From contig JAVJUA010000080.1 of assembly GCA_040219935.1 (NCBI GenBank), forward strand, positions 89,620-153,619: a stretch of 64,000 bases of DNA, in the 5' to 3' direction. This DNA is from UBA7803 sp040219935. Lineage in GTDB: Bacteria > Pseudomonadota > Gammaproteobacteria > Pseudomonadales > Azotimanducaceae. This document shows positions 17,829 through 26,945 of this stretch, piece by piece. Both the position numbers and the translations under genes were made by a program. Every line of letters starts with the position of its first letter. Position 1 is the stretch's first letter. The notes beneath the pieces were generated by a model. That model had not been told where the DNA came from. It made no database searches and saw nothing but the letters and a program-made list of their open reading frames with translations.

Positions 17829-19460
17829 GTGCGCCAGCTTAGCGATCATCGAATACACGTCACCACCATCGGCGACCTGCTACTGCAGGCGGCGGATCGT
17901 GTCGGCGAACGCCCGGCCCTGATCTTTCCCGATCGCCGGCTCAGCTATCGGCAACTGACGGACGCCGGGTATCGGCGCGCGCGCAGCCTGGTCACGCTCG
18001 GCGTCGAGCCTGGCGACCACGTCGGCATTCTCATGGCCAACTGCCTGGAGTACATGGAGCTGCTGCTCGGCTGTGCCCTCATCGGGGCCGTGGCCGTGCC
18101 CATGAACGCCCGCTACCGGGCGGCCGAGTTCGCCTACGTCATCGACGATGCGGACCTGAAGCTGCTGGTGACGTCGGATCTGATCGCCGAGTACGCCGAC
18201 TTCGGCGAGCGGCTGCACGCGGCGCTGCCGGACCTGGCAGGCGCCAGAGACGTTCGCAACCTGAACCTGTCGGGCGCGCCCAGGCTGCGGGCCATGGTCA
18301 TGCTGGGCGCGCAGACGCCGCCCGGGTTTGTCCCCCAGGCCGATTTCGAGGCGGCGGCGGATCAGACCGCGAACGACCAGGTGGATGTGCTGCGCGTGCG
18401 GGTGCGGCTCGAGCAGCCGGCGATCATGATGTACACGTCCGGTACCACGGCCAACCCCAAGGGCTGCCCGCTCACCCACGGCGCGCTGGTGCGCAACGGC
18501 GGCAATATGAACCGGGAGCGTTACTTCCTCACCGAGACCGACGTGTTCTGGGCGCCCCTGCCCATGTTCCACATGGCCGCCATCCTGCCGTTTCTGGCGT
18601 GTCTCGACGCGGGCGCGGCCATGGCGTCCATGACCCACGTGGAGGCGGGCACGGCGCTGCACATGATGGAGCGGGACCGGGTGACCGTGGCGTTCCCGAG
18701 CTTCCCCACGGTCACCAACGACCTGATCAGCCACCCGAACTTCGAGAAGACCGACCTGTCGGCCCTGCGGCGGATCAACAACGTGGCGCCGGTGGAGATG
18801 CTGCGCCGCTTTCAGGCGGCGTTCCCCCAGGCGGTGCAGACCGGCGCTTACGGGCTCACCGAGGCGTCCGGCGTGATCTCGTTCAACCACCCCGACGAGA
18901 GCCTGGAAGAGCGGCTCGACGCCTGCGGCGTGCCCTTCCCGGGCCTCGAGGTGCGCATTACCGACCCGGAGTCCCTGGAGGAGGTGCCGACGGATCAGCG
19001 CGGCGAGCTCTGGGTGCGCGGCTACGCCGTGTTCGGCGGTTATCACAAGAGCCCCGAGAAGAACGCCGAGAGCTTTCACGACGGCTGGTTTCGCACCGGC
19101 GATCTGTGCAGCGTCAACCCGCGCGGCGCCATTCGCTACCACGGCCGCATCAAGGACATGCTGAAGGTGGGAGGCGAGAACGTGGCAGCGCTGGAGATCG
19201 AGTCCTGGCTGGCCCGGCATCCGGCGGTGCGCCTCGCCCAGGTGATCGGCCGCGAGGACCCGCGGCTGCAGGAGGTGCCGGTGGCCTTCGTCGAGCTGGT
19301 CCCGGGCGCGAAGGCGACGGCCGACGAGCTGATCGAGCACTGCCGCGAGGGGCTCGCCAGCTTCAAGGTGCCGCGGGCGGTGCAGTTCGTCACCGAGTGG
19401 CCCATGTCCAGCACCAAGGTGCAGAAGTTCAAGCTGCGCGAGTTGCTCACGCGTGCCTGA
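17829..19460 (+). CDS. Class I acyl-CoA synthetase / AMP-dependent ligase
   Basis: 543 residues of the ANL superfamily. P-loop motif MMYTSGTTANPKGC, then GAYGLTEASGV (A5), GWFRTGDLC (A7), GRIKDMLKVGGENVAALEIE (A8) and the C-terminal catalytic lysine region SSTKVQKFKLREL. It activates a carboxylic acid to its CoA thioester via acyl-AMP; chain type unknown. The start is GTG 17829 with GGAGG six bases upstream, in preference to a longer frame reaching into the divergent RND adaptor gene. The MFS gene begins inside its last codons (8-base overlap), suggesting uptake and activation of the same acid. Confidence 0.88.
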   Translation: MRQLSDHRIHVTTIGDLLLQAADRVGERPALIFPDRRLSYRQLTDAGYRRARSLVTLGVEPGDHVGILMANCLEYMELLLGCALIGAVAVPMNARYRAAEFAYVIDDADLKLLVTSDLIAEYADFGERLHAALPDLAGARDVRNLNLSGAPRLRAMVMLGAQTPPGFVPQADFEAAADQTANDQVDVLRVRVRLEQPAIMMYTSGTTANPKGCPLTHGALVRNGGNMNRERYFLTETDVFWAPLPMFHMAAILPFLACLDAGAAMASMTHVEAGTALHMMERDRVTVAFPSFPTVTNDLISHPNFEKTDLSALRRINNVAPVEMLRRFQAAFPQAVQTGAYGLTEASGVISFNHPDESLEERLDACGVPFPGLEVRITDPESLEEVPTDQRGELWVRGYAVFGGYHKSPEKNAESFHDGWFRTGDLCSVNPRGAIRYHGRIKDMLKVGGENVAALEIESWLARHPAVRLAQVIGREDPRLQEVPVAFVELVPGAKATADELIEHCREGLASFKVPRAVQFVTEWPMSSTKVQKFKLRELLTRA

Positions 19461-20832
19461 CCAGACCATTCCTGAGCAGACCGCTCCTGATCAGGCCGTT
19501 CCTGAGCAAGCTGTTCCTGAGCAGGCATGGCCGCCGGCCCGGGTGGGCATCTACGCCACGGTCATCCTCACCCTGGCGTACACCTTCTCGTTCGTCGACC
19601 GGCAGGTTCTGAACCTGCTGGTGGAGCCGATCCGTGAGGATCTCGGCCTCTCCGACACCAGCATCAGCTTCCTCCAGGGGCTCGCGTTCGTCATTCCCTA
19701 CGTGCTGATGAGCGTACCGATCGGCCGCCTGGTGGATACGTTCAATCGGATCGTGGTGCTGATCGGCGGCGTGCTGGCCTGGAGCGCGGCCACCTTCGCC
19801 TGCGGCCTGTCCGGAACCTATGCCCAGCTGCTGGCCGCGCGCATGGGCGTCGGTGCCGGAGAAGCGTCGGTGACGCCGGCCGCATGGTCCTTGCTGGCCG
19901 ACTACTTTCCCCCGGACCGGCTGGCCCGCCCGGTCAGCTTCTATCTCATGGGGCCCTACCTGGGCGCCGGCCTGGCCCTCATCGGCGGCGCCTACGTCAT
20001 CGACTGGGTGGGCGAGACAGGCCGAGTGGCGCTGCCGCTGGTCGGCGAGATGGCCGCCTGGCAGGTCACGTTCATGGCGGTGGCGCTGCCGGGCATCCTG
20101 CTGGCCGCCCTGCTGGCGACGTTGCCCGACCCGCCCCGCCGTCAGGTCGCCGGTGTGGTGCCGGCGGCGCCGGGCTGGTCCGAGGTGCTGCGCTTCGTAC
20201 GTAGCGAGTGGCGCATCTACGTCGCCGTGCTGCTGGGGGTGCCCTTCCTGGTGGTGATCCTCTACGGCCTGCAGGCCTGGGTGCCGACCATTCTGGTGCG
20301 GGTGTACGGCTGGAGCCTGGCGGATGCCGGCCGCATCTACGGCACCATCGCCCTGCTGGCAGGCTCGCTGGGCGTGCTGAGCGGCCCGATTGCCGGGAGC
20401 TGGCTGGAGCGGCGGGGCCATGCCGACTTCCCGCTACGCCTGGGCGCGTATGCGGCGGTCGCCGTAGTGCTCGCCATGGGCTCGTTGCCCTGGCAGACCT
20501 CGGGCGCTGGAGCGCTGGTGTGCGTGGCGCTGGCCAGCTACTTCGTCACCCTGCCGCTGGCGCTCATGGCCTACGTCACCCAGATGGTGACGCCGAACAC
20601 CATGCGCGGCGTGCTCGCGGGGCTGTACGTGGTCTGCACCAACGTCATCGGCCTTGGTCTGGGGCCGACGCTGGTGGCGGTGACCACCGACTACGTGGTC
20701 GGCGATCCCGCCCGCGTGCACGTGTCGCTGACCCTGGTGACGCTGGTGGTGGCGCCGGTGGCCCTGGTGCTGATGATCAGCGGCATGGCGGCGTTTCGGG
20801 TCTGGCACGCCCGCTTCGCCGCCGGCGCCTGA
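19453..20832 (+). CDS. MFS transporter, spinster-like, with N-terminal pentapeptide repeat
   Basis: 459 residues with twelve predicted helices. The start of TM1, FSFVDRQVLNLLVEPIREDLGLSDT, and ARMGVGAGEASVTPAAWSLLADYFPP are shared with spinster-type MFS proteins and with the paralog at 41821. The cytoplasmic N-terminus is unusual: four tandem pentapeptides of the form Q(T/A)(I/A/V)P(E/D). The start is GTG 19453, overlapping the upstream synthetase stop by 8 bases. Likely substrate is an organic acid or lipid-like anion handled by the synthetase; inferred from gene order only. Confidence 0.85.
   Translation: MPDQTIPEQTAPDQAVPEQAVPEQAWPPARVGIYATVILTLAYTFSFVDRQVLNLLVEPIREDLGLSDTSISFLQGLAFVIPYVLMSVPIGRLVDTFNRIVVLIGGVLAWSAATFACGLSGTYAQLLAARMGVGAGEASVTPAAWSLLADYFPPDRLARPVSFYLMGPYLGAGLALIGGAYVIDWVGETGRVALPLVGEMAAWQVTFMAVALPGILLAALLATLPDPPRRQVAGVVPAAPGWSEVLRFVRSEWRIYVAVLLGVPFLVVILYGLQAWVPTILVRVYGWSLADAGRIYGTIALLAGSLGVLSGPIAGSWLERRGHADFPLRLGAYAAVAVVLAMGSLPWQTSGAGALVCVALASYFVTLPLALMAYVTQMVTPNTMRGVLAGLYVVCTNVIGLGLGPTLVAVTTDYVVGDPARVHVSLTLVTLVVAPVALVLMISGMAAFRVWHARFAAGA
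19462..19521 (+). repeat. Four tandem 15-bp coding repeats
   Basis: Units of consensus CAGRCYGTTCCTGAG begin at 19462, 19477, 19492 and 19507, with a degenerate fifth start at 19522. They code for the pentapeptides QTIPE, QTAPD, QAVPE and QAVPE at the N-terminus of the MFS protein. Unit length is a multiple of three, so copy-number change would keep the frame. Confidence 0.9.
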
Positions 20833-20862
20833 GGCTGCCGCCAGGGCCGGCCTGCCATTGGA

Positions 20863-21447
20863 TCACGAGCCGCTGCCGGCGGCGTCGAGAATGGCCGCGG
20901 CAATGTCGTCCAGCAGCTCGCGCATTCTGGCGACCGCGTGGGCGTGACCGTCCTCGGTCAGATCACGGCTGAACCGGAAGTCGGCCAGGCGCGGTGGCCG
21001 GTCGGCGGCAAGCAGCTGATAGCGCCCGGCCGCCACCACCTCGCCTCGGTCGTTGGCCTGCAGGCTGTCGATGCGCACCCGCAGCCGAAGATCGGCGGGC
21101 CCGGCCCAGTCGCCGCCACCGAGCACGCAGGAATAGGCGTCCGTGCGCGCCTGCAATGCTCTGACCAGTGCCTTCGGCAGCGCCAGGTCCAGGCTCTCGG
21201 CCCAGAGGTGCGTCCTCGACAGCTGCACCTGGTGATCGCCCGTCTGCAGCACCATGCCCGGCTGCTTCAGATAGGCGGCCAGATCGACGCGTTCCAATCC
21301 CAGGATGGGGCGTTGCGCGTGTTCGACGACGCGCTGCGCCTGGGTCGCGCCCGGATCGAGGAGGTAATAGCTGACGGGCACCGGCGCCGACCCGGCGCAG
21401 CCGGCGATGGCCGCCCACGCCAGCGCGGCGATGCAGGCACGCGTCAT
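20863..21447 (-). CDS. pqiC: PqiC outer-membrane lipoprotein
   Basis: 194 residues. Lipoprotein signal peptide with lipobox AIAGC, then SYYLLDPG, the standard opening of the PqiC/YmbA (ABC-type transport auxiliary) family, and VDLAAYLKQPGMVLQ. In E. coli PqiC anchors PqiB to the outer membrane. The ATG overlaps the pqiB stop by one base (TGATG), with GAGGA about 10 bases upstream. Last gene of the pqiA1-A2-B-C operon. Confidence 0.87.
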   Translation of the reverse strand: MTRACIAALAWAAIAGCAGSAPVPVSYYLLDPGATQAQRVVEHAQRPILGLERVDLAAYLKQPGMVLQTGDHQVQLSRTHLWAESLDLALPKALVRALQARTDAYSCVLGGGDWAGPADLRLRVRIDSLQANDRGEVVAAGRYQLLAADRPPRLADFRFSRDLTEDGHAHAVARMRELLDDIAAAILDAAGSGS

Positions 21448-23102
21448 CAAGGTCGCTTCCTCATGGGTATCGCCTCTTCGGGTGGGTCGGCAGAGAAAAT
21501 CAGGCTGTTGGGCTTGTTCTTCAGCTCGGTGACCAGCGGCCGCAGCTCTTCGACCAGGGTCGCCGTGCTCTGCAGCGCCCGCTGCAGGTCGCGGTTGGTG
21601 GCCGAGTCACCGGAGAACGAAGCGGCCAGCGACTCGACGGCGGCCAGGGTACGCGACATCTGCGCCACCAGTTCGGCGTTGCGCTGGTGACCGAGCATAT
21701 CCTCACCGGACTCGGCCAGGCCGCGGATGCTGGCGAGCGTGGCGCTGGCGTCGTCGATCAGGGTGCCCAGGCGTTCGGTCACCGCTTCCACCGGCAATTG
21801 GTTCAGCCGCGCCAGCAGTTCCTCGATGCTGTGGGTGAACTTCTCGAAGGTGTCCTGGCGGGTGGGAATCACCGCCAGGTCTTCGAACATGGCCAGTTCG
21901 GCGTTGCTCGCGGTGTCGTCGTAGGCCAGGTCGACGAGCTGCTGGCCGAGCAGGAAGTTCTGGGAGCGGATCGTGGCAGTCAGGCCCTGGCGGATCCAGG
22001 CATTGATGTCCGCCGTGGCGCGCTCGATGCCGGCCTCGGAGTCCGGCAGCCCCAGCCGGCCCGGGTGTATCTCGATCAGCACCGGAATCGCCAGCGATCG
22101 GTCCAGCAGGTTGGTGCCGGGTGGCAGGTAGTCGGTGCGCAGCACCTGTCCGACCTGCAGGCCCCGGTACATCACCGGGGCGCCGACGTTCAGGCCGCCG
22201 ACGCTGTCACGGACCAGTACCCAGTACCGGATCGCGTGCAGGTAGTGCGGCTCGAAGATGGCGGCGCGGTTGGGGTAGATGTAGAACCGGGTGCCCTCCT
22301 CGGCGAGCTGATCGGGCGCCTGACCGGCCAGCACCGAGAACGAGATGCCGCCTCGGACGAGCGCCGACAGCGGGCCGGTCTCGACATCGATGCCGTCGGT
22401 GCTTACCTCGGCGCGGATGCCGCTCGAGCGCCAGAAACGGGTGTTCGCGGTGACCAGCTGATGGTAGGGCGCTTCGATGAAGGCGCTGTAGTAGATGCGG
22501 CGCTCGTCGAAGTCGAAGGTGAGGTCTTCGATCTTGCCTACCGTGATCCCCTGGTAGTGGATCTGGTCGCCCTTGGCGAACGAGAACTCGCCCTCGGTGG
22601 TCAGCACCACGTGCACACCCGGCGTGCCGAGCGGCGTCAGCGGTGGCGCGTCGAGGCCTCGGAATTTGCTGGTGCGCCGGCCTTCGCGGCTCGGCGAGAA
22701 GCGGATGTACTGCCCGGTCAGGATCGTGCCCAGGCCCGATACCCCGGACAGGCCGATGCTCGGCTGCACCACCCAGAAGCGGGAGCCCTGGCGCAGCAGG
22801 TCGCGGAACTCGAGATGGATGCGCGCCGTGACGATCACCCCGTCGAGATCGTCATTGAGCGTGATCGCCTCCACCTGCCCGACCTCGACGTCGCGGGTCT
22901 TCACCTTGGTCTTTTCAGCCTCGAGGCCCTCGGCGGTGGCGAACTCGATGGTGATCAGCGGGCCCTGGCTGGCCCAGTCGTCGTACACCATCCACGCGCC
23001 CACCGCAAAGGCGACGATGGGTATGAGCCAGAGCGGGGATATCCGCCGCAGCGGCGCAACGGTGGCGGGGGGTACGTCCGGGTCGCGGGCGGGCTCAGTC
23101 AT
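21447..23102 (-). CDS. pqiB: PqiB intermembrane MCE-domain protein
   Basis: 551 residues, close to E. coli PqiB (546). One N-terminal membrane helix (PLWLIPIVAFAVGAWMVY) then three MCE domains beginning near residues 45, 160 and 285, each with the GxxVxxxGxxVGxV-type pattern (e.g. GDQIHYQGITVGKIEDL and GAPVMYRGLQVGQVLR), and a C-terminal helical region (about 430-540) expected to form the coiled-coil needle. The complex forms a hydrophobic tunnel between inner and outer membranes for lipid transport. Overlaps pqiA2 by 8 bases and pqiC by one. Confidence 0.92.
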   Translation of the reverse strand: MTEPARDPDVPPATVAPLRRISPLWLIPIVAFAVGAWMVYDDWASQGPLITIEFATAEGLEAEKTKVKTRDVEVGQVEAITLNDDLDGVIVTARIHLEFRDLLRQGSRFWVVQPSIGLSGVSGLGTILTGQYIRFSPSREGRRTSKFRGLDAPPLTPLGTPGVHVVLTTEGEFSFAKGDQIHYQGITVGKIEDLTFDFDERRIYYSAFIEAPYHQLVTANTRFWRSSGIRAEVSTDGIDVETGPLSALVRGGISFSVLAGQAPDQLAEEGTRFYIYPNRAAIFEPHYLHAIRYWVLVRDSVGGLNVGAPVMYRGLQVGQVLRTDYLPPGTNLLDRSLAIPVLIEIHPGRLGLPDSEAGIERATADINAWIRQGLTATIRSQNFLLGQQLVDLAYDDTASNAELAMFEDLAVIPTRQDTFEKFTHSIEELLARLNQLPVEAVTERLGTLIDDASATLASIRGLAESGEDMLGHQRNAELVAQMSRTLAAVESLAASFSGDSATNRDLQRALQSTATLVEELRPLVTELKNKPNSLIFSADPPEEAIPMRKRP

Positions 23103-23724
23103 AACGGTCCCAGAACAACCGCGGGTCGAAGCTGTTGGCCGCCAGCATGGTAAAGACCACCATGCCGGCGAATGCGAGTGCCGCCGGCCCCGGGTGAATC
23201 GACAGCAGGTTGCCGAGCTGAATCAGGCTCGCCAGGAAGGCGACGACGAACACATCGACCATCGACCAGCGCCCCACCAGCTCCGTGAATCGGAAGATGC
23301 GGATCTTGCTCTGGGGGTTGTCGTAGACCCTGAATTGCTCGGCCAGGCACAGGCCGATGAGGGCGATGAACTTGGCCACCGGCACCAGCAGGCTGGCGAT
23401 GAAAATGATCGCGGCGATCAGGTAGTCGCCGTACTGCCAGAGCACCACCACGCCGCCCGCGATGGTGCTGAACGATTCGCTGCCGAGCTGGCTGGTGCGC
23501 ATGATCGGCAGGGCGTTGGCTGGCACGTAGAGGACCATGGCCGTGAGTAGGAATGCCCAGCTGCGCTGCAGGCTCTGGTGCTTGCGGCCGTGCAGACGAT
23601 GGGCGCAGAACTCGCAGCGTCGGCGGGCGGCGGCTTGCACGGTGCCGCAGTGGTGGCAGCTCAGCAGCCGCCGGCCGCGCCAGGCGCCGCGTTCAGGCGG
23701 GAGTGACGTGGTGCTGTCGTTCAC
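23095..23724 (-). CDS. pqiA: PqiA-like inner-membrane protein, second half-size unit (pqiA2)
   Basis: 209 residues: N-terminal zinc-ribbon CHHCGTVQAAARRRCEFCAHRL, then four helices with LYVPANALPIMRT and LVPVAKFIALIGLCLAEQF, both diagnostic of PqiA domains. E. coli PqiA is one protein of about 417 residues containing two such domains; here they are separate genes. This gene corresponds to the C-terminal domain. It overlaps the upstream unit by 32 bases in another frame and pqiB by 8, so the four genes are tightly coupled. Confidence 0.88.
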   Translation of the reverse strand: MNDSTTSLPPERGAWRGRRLLSCHHCGTVQAAARRRCEFCAHRLHGRKHQSLQRSWAFLLTAMVLYVPANALPIMRTSQLGSESFSTIAGGVVVLWQYGDYLIAAIIFIASLLVPVAKFIALIGLCLAEQFRVYDNPQSKIRIFRFTELVGRWSMVDVFVVAFLASLIQLGNLLSIHPGPAALAFAGMVVFTMLAANSFDPRLFWDRYD

Positions 23725-24337
23725 GAGCGATGTGCCGGATGGTTCGGGCGAGCTGGAACTTGTCCACGTGCAGCATGGCAGCCACCAGGCAGACGTTGAA
23801 GAGGGCGTACGACCAGAATGAAAAGCCCACCTGCACGTTGGCCATGCTCGCGACCTTGACCATGCTGACCAGGATGCCCAGAAAGAAGATCTCGGCCATG
23901 TTCCAGAAACGCAGGTAGCCGACCACGCGCAGCAGCGTGATGGTGCGCGGCGACACGGCGCGCATCTTGATCGCCGCCGCGAGCCAGACCACCAGACCGG
24001 CGAAGACGGTGGGCAGGCCGATGATGACGACGAGCATGAAGGCGCCGAGCGCGGGCTCGTCGAGCTCGAAGAGCGTCTGCACCGTCTGGAACAGGGTGAT
24101 GTCCCGCACCTGGCCCTGTACCGACATGTGCACCATGTCGAACAGGGTGCTGAACAGCAGGCAGATCATGGCGGTGATGGCGAACACCAGCATGCGATCG
24201 ACCGCATTGCGGTGCGCGCAGGTGAAGACATAGCCGCAACGGGGGCAGCTCGCCTTGTGCGCCTCGGGTAGATTGCCGATCTCGACCAGCAGGTCGCACT
24301 CGGGGCAGATCGCGTACTCATAGTGTGGGGCCTGCAT
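23693..24337 (-). CDS. pqiA: PqiA-like inner-membrane protein, first half-size unit (pqiA1)
   Basis: 214 residues: N-terminal four-cysteine ribbon CPECDLLVEIGNLPEAHKASCPRCG, followed by four helices, including RFWNMAEIFFLGILVSMVKVASMA, typical of paraquat-inducible protein A. ATG 24337 was chosen over an upstream TTG. First gene of the pqi operon, in front of a 155-base gap that holds the receptor terminator and presumably the pqi promoter. Together with the next gene it should recreate the two-domain PqiA membrane partner of PqiB. Confidence 0.87.
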   Translation of the reverse strand: MQAPHYEYAICPECDLLVEIGNLPEAHKASCPRCGYVFTCAHRNAVDRMLVFAITAMICLLFSTLFDMVHMSVQGQVRDITLFQTVQTLFELDEPALGAFMLVVIIGLPTVFAGLVVWLAAAIKMRAVSPRTITLLRVVGYLRFWNMAEIFFLGILVSMVKVASMANVQVGFSFWSYALFNVCLVAAMLHVDKFQLARTIRHIARERQHHVTPA

Positions 24338-24426
24338 AGGCTGGCCGCGAGCGCCGAGCAACGGCGACGAGGCCGATTATCCGGTCCAGCAGGGGCGCGG
24401 GCAATTGCGGCGCGCACCGAAAGAAC

Positions 24427-24452
24427 AACGGGCGCCATGAGGCGCCCGTTGC
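24427..24452 (-). terminator. Rho-independent terminator of the TonB receptor gene
   Basis: A perfect 11-bp G+C-rich stem (CAACGGGCGCC) with loop ATGA, lying 41 bases past the receptor stop. In the minus direction it is followed by TTCTTTC, a broken T tract. Placement before the pqi operon, also minus strand, fits transcription termination between the two units. Confidence 0.72.
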
Positions 24453-24492
24453 GTGGTCGTTGCCGGTCCTGAGCGGCCGGCCTACCGTACGG

Positions 24493-26889
24493 TTACATCC
24501 GGTATTCGAACTCAACGCCGAAGTGCCGCGGTCGATTGACCGAGCCGGCGGCGAACAGGGTCGCGATCGGAATGAACGTCTCGAAACGCTCGTTGGTCAG
24601 GTTGCGGCCATAGGCCGAGATCGCCCACTGCTCGGTGTAGTAGCCCACCGAGGCGGTGACGTCGTCCCGGGCCTTCACCCGGCCGAGCGGGGTGTTCAGC
24701 AGGTTGGTCTCGATGTCGTCCACCCAGGCGTACTTGGCGAAGATCTCGAACGAACCTGCGCCTACCGGCACGCTGAACGTGCCGCCGATACCGAGGGTGT
24801 TCTCGGGTGCGTTACGCGGCTTCAGGAAGCTGGCGTCTTCGATGATGGTCACGCCGTCGGCGGCGTTGATGTCGGTCTCGAAGTTGTCGTACTCCGCGTC
24901 CAGGTAGCCGTAGTTCAGGAAGCCCCGCAGGTAGTCGTTGAACACGTACTCGATCTCGACCTCGACGCCCTGATAGGTGGCATCGGCGACGTTGTCGAAC
25001 ACGGTTGCCACGGTCAGGGTGCTGGGATCGAACTGGATCGACTGCTCCTGCTTGTCCGTGAACTCGTTGCGGAACAGGGCGACGTTGAAGCGCATGCGGT
25101 TGTCGAACAGCGTGCTCTTGAAGCCGATCTCGTAGGTCTCCGCGAACTCGGGGTCGTACTGGTCGCGCTCGAAGTCGGCCGTGTTCTGGTTGACGCCGAA
25201 GAAGCCGCCGGAGTGGAAGCCTTCGGAGTAGGACACGTAGGCGATGGCGTTGTCGTTCACCTGGTAGGTGATGCCGAAGCGGGGCGAGACCTCGCGCCAG
25301 GTGTTGTCCAGGTCGGCAAACTCCGGGAAGTTGCGCTCCCGCTGGCGGGCGACGTTGGACAGGTACGCCTGGCCGGCGATGAAGTCCTTGCGCTCCTCCG
25401 TCCAGCGCAGGCCGGCGGTGGCCGTCCATCGGTCGGCAAAGTTCCAGTCGGCCTGGAAGAAGGCGGCGATCGACGTGGTCTCCTGAGTCTCGAAGAGCAC
25501 CTGGGTGACCGTCTCACCCAGCGGTATGCCATTCGGAATGCCGCGGTCGCACCAGATGTTGGTGCCGGGCAGCTGGTTCTGACACAGGCCCCAGAGGAAC
25601 GGGTCCGCGGCGACGGCGCCGAACAGGGTGCCCCAGAACGCACCGCCGGTTACCCAGTCCTGCTCGAACTCGCTGCGCCAGTAGTACACGCCCGAGGTCA
25701 GGGATACCTTGTCCCAGGTGCCGTCGATGCGGAACTCCTGGCTGAACTGGTCGTACTCGTTCCACCGCTCGATGGTGATGAACGGCGCCGCGGAGGCGTC
25801 GAAGTCGTAGATGCGGTACTCGTCCATGTCCCGATAGCCGGTCACCGACACCAGCTTCATGTTCTCGTTCAGGTCGAACGACATGTTCAAGGTGTAGGCG
25901 TCGACCTCGAGCTTGGAGTCGTTGTCGGTGTCGCCTTCGGAGCTGGACGGCCGGTCGAGGCTGGTGCGGCACACCGACGGGTTGATCAGGCAGTTCAGGA
26001 AGCCGCCGCTGTAGTTGGACTCGTTCGGGTCGGTGGGCGGCGGGATCACGCCGGGTGCGGCGTTGTAGTTAGTGTGGAAGGCGGACAGCCGGCCTTCGTC
26101 CTTGAACCGCTCGACCGTGAACAGCGCTTCGAAGCCGTCGGTGGGCGTGGCCAGGAAGGTGACGCCGTAGTTCTGGTAGTCGGCGTCGGCGACGTCGTTG
26201 CCGGTGGTGTCGTTGGACATGAAGCCGTCGTCCTGCTGCAGGGTCAGAAAGCCCTTCACCGCCAGCTTGTCCTGGATGATCGGCGCGTTGACCACCGCGC
26301 GCAGCTCGCGCTGGCTGTCCTCACCGAGGGTCACCTTGAACCGGCCGCCCAACTCACCGGTGGGGCGGCTGCGGATCACGTGCACCACCCCGCCGACGGT
26401 GTTCTTGCCGAACAGCGTGCCCTGGGGCCCGCGCAGAATCTCGATGCGCTCCAGGTCGAAGTTCTCCAGCACCTGGCCCGCCAGCGAGCCCAGGTAGATG
26501 CCGTCGATCATCACCCCGATGGGCGAGTCGAACGAGTTGTCGTCGGTGCGGGTCGGGCTGATGCCGCGGATGTTGATGGACGCGCCGCCGCCGGAGCGGC
26601 TGCCGTCCTCGCCGATCTGCACGTTCGGCGCGTAGCCGTTCAGGTCGGTGAGGTTGCGGATGGTCGGGCTCTCCAGTTCCCGGGCCAGCGCCGTGATGGC
26701 GATGGGCACCGACTGCGCCGACTCTTCCGTCTTCCGGGCGGTGACGATCACCTCTTCGATCGTGCGCCGCGCGGAGGACTCCGATGCGGGTTGGGCGTAG
26801 GCGGTGGAGGCCATGAGCACTCCGCCGAGCACGCCAGCGATGGACATACCTGCGCCTGCAGAACTGCAAGCCTGCCGAATCAGTTTCAT
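24493..26889 (-). CDS. TonB-dependent outer-membrane receptor 1
   Basis: 798 residues. Signal peptide ending STAYAQ, TonB box-like IEEVIVTARK, plug domain (SINIRGISPTRTDDNSFDSPIGVMIDGIYLG, ILRGPQGTLFGKNTVGGVVHV) and a C-terminal barrel, ending HFGVEFEYRM. The plug/barrel sequence belongs to the large IEEVIVTAR group common in organisms that take up aromatic or lipid-like compounds, but the ligand cannot be read. GGGGAGA precedes the ATG at 26889, embedded in a hairpin (see 26902-26929). Located 101 bases after the barrel-protein gene on the same strand. Confidence 0.92.
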   Translation of the reverse strand: MKLIRQACSSAGAGMSIAGVLGGVLMASTAYAQPASESSARRTIEEVIVTARKTEESAQSVPIAITALARELESPTIRNLTDLNGYAPNVQIGEDGSRSGGGASINIRGISPTRTDDNSFDSPIGVMIDGIYLGSLAGQVLENFDLERIEILRGPQGTLFGKNTVGGVVHVIRSRPTGELGGRFKVTLGEDSQRELRAVVNAPIIQDKLAVKGFLTLQQDDGFMSNDTTGNDVADADYQNYGVTFLATPTDGFEALFTVERFKDEGRLSAFHTNYNAAPGVIPPPTDPNESNYSGGFLNCLINPSVCRTSLDRPSSSEGDTDNDSKLEVDAYTLNMSFDLNENMKLVSVTGYRDMDEYRIYDFDASAAPFITIERWNEYDQFSQEFRIDGTWDKVSLTSGVYYWRSEFEQDWVTGGAFWGTLFGAVAADPFLWGLCQNQLPGTNIWCDRGIPNGIPLGETVTQVLFETQETTSIAAFFQADWNFADRWTATAGLRWTEERKDFIAGQAYLSNVARQRERNFPEFADLDNTWREVSPRFGITYQVNDNAIAYVSYSEGFHSGGFFGVNQNTADFERDQYDPEFAETYEIGFKSTLFDNRMRFNVALFRNEFTDKQEQSIQFDPSTLTVATVFDNVADATYQGVEVEIEYVFNDYLRGFLNYGYLDAEYDNFETDINAADGVTIIEDASFLKPRNAPENTLGIGGTFSVPVGAGSFEIFAKYAWVDDIETNLLNTPLGRVKARDDVTASVGYYTEQWAISAYGRNLTNERFETFIPIATLFAAGSVNRPRHFGVEFEYRM

Positions 26890-26901
26890 TTTGCCGGATC
26901 T

Positions 26902-26929
26902 CCCCTAAATGGCTATTTAAGCCTAGGGG
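26902..26929 (-). promoter_or_regulatory. Hairpin covering the ribosome site of the TonB receptor gene
   Basis: On the minus strand the leader contains CCCCTA-GGCT-TAAAT-AGCC-ATT-TAGGGG: a 4-bp inner and 6-bp outer stem with a 3-base bulge. Its 3' arm TAGGGG runs straight into AGA, so the Shine-Dalgarno GGGGAGA of the receptor is partly paired, 12-40 bases before the ATG. This can regulate translation or act as an RNA thermometer or protein/sRNA site. It could also merely be an intergenic hairpin. Confidence 0.5.
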
Positions 26930-26945
26930 TCTGCCACGGCGCATA

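Noticed and set aside
19462..19521. Tandem repeats as a CRISPR or satellite element
   Set aside because: The units are 15 bp, contiguous without spacers and in frame inside a gene, so they are coding repeats.
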